From Meira nashicola (lineage: Eukaryota; Basidiomycota; Exobasidiomycetes; Exobasidiales; Brachybasidiaceae): DNA of 64,000 nt. The position numbers were made by a program, and so were the translations under genes. The stretch is from the NCBI GenBank assembly GCA_001600355.1, contig BCJU01000001.1, forward strand, positions 1,571,178 to 1,635,177, written 5' to 3'. The notes beneath the pieces are model-generated. The model was not told the DNA's origin. It did no database searches and saw nothing but the letters and a program-made list of their open reading frames with translations. Every line of letters starts with the position of its first letter. The first letter of the stretch is position 1. Of this stretch, positions 63,811 to 64,000 are shown one piece after another.

Positions 63811-64000
63811 GGTGACGGCGATGGTATGATTTGGTATAAGGTGAAAAGGAAGAAAAGGATAAAGATTAGGAAGATGATCTTGATATTGGCCAAATTCGTC
63901 AACCGAAATTGGACCTTCTCTGCTTAAAAAGCACGGACGGTCTTTTTGATCTTCAAAGCAAAACATATCACAGCTTGCGTGCCTGAATTTTTGCAAATGC
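63811..64000 (-). promoter_or_regulatory. PDA1 promoter/leader, window edge
   Basis: 190 bp at the window's end. The part next to the ATG is pyrimidine-rich on the minus strand (about 63811-63880), as at the ALDH gene. Confidence 0.4.

Overview
This window is nuclear DNA from a fungus, most likely an intron-poor basidiomycete. Genes are eukaryotic and monocistronic, with long single-exon frames. I found introns in only two of about 32 genes: three introns of 61-77 nt, all starting GTGAGT and ending in AG. Zn2Cys6 regulators, an Ede1-type endocytic scaffold, UreF and a SIKE/FGFR1OP2-type protein are all present. The low intron density and a tandem array of small secreted proteins resemble smut-lineage fungi (Ustilaginomycotina). 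That placement is inference; no marker gene here proves it. No mobile element, rRNA, tRNA or CRISPR array was recognised.

Layout. 0-15 kb: end of an inositol/sugar transporter, a RING E3, endosomal Na+/H+ exchanger NHX1, RCL1 (18S rRNA processing), a SIKE-like coiled-coil protein, a TBC1D13-like RabGAP with a very long tail, and calmodulin-dependent kinase CMK1. 15-25 kb: an orphan secreted protein, a cystathionine beta-lyase/mevalonate kinase fusion, a NOL12/Rrp17-like nucleolar protein, cytosolic MetRS, a cyclase-family hydrolase and a low-molecular-weight phosphatase. 25-36 kb: methylcrotonyl-CoA carboxylase alpha, a paraoxonase-like protein, an F-box/WD protein, a LAT-type amino acid permease, an SDR oxidoreductase and UreF. 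36-40 kb: four tandem paralogous small secreted proteins, the last frameshifted. 40-54 kb: Zn2Cys6 regulator, ACT-family permease, a gene-poor stretch, another secreted protein, aldehyde dehydrogenase, a second Zn2Cys6 regulator and an ammonium transporter with GATA sites upstream. 54-64 kb: EDE1, a ChaN-like protein, a mitochondrial SerRS with an extra membrane domain, and pyruvate dehydrogenase E1 alpha.

How the genes relate. Most are unrelated housekeeping genes, many in divergent pairs sharing short promoters. Three parts stand out. First, a single frame joins methionine biosynthesis (cystathionine beta-lyase) to sterol/isoprenoid biosynthesis (mevalonate kinase), with no methionine in the linker. 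Second, a single frame joins mitochondrial SerRS to a FAM210/MRX11-like membrane domain. Third, the secreted-protein array at 36.5-39.5 kb, with a further secreted protein at 46 kb, looks like a rapidly evolving effector-type locus. It lies among nitrogen-uptake genes (amino acid permeases, UreF, ammonium transporter) and two zinc-cluster regulators.
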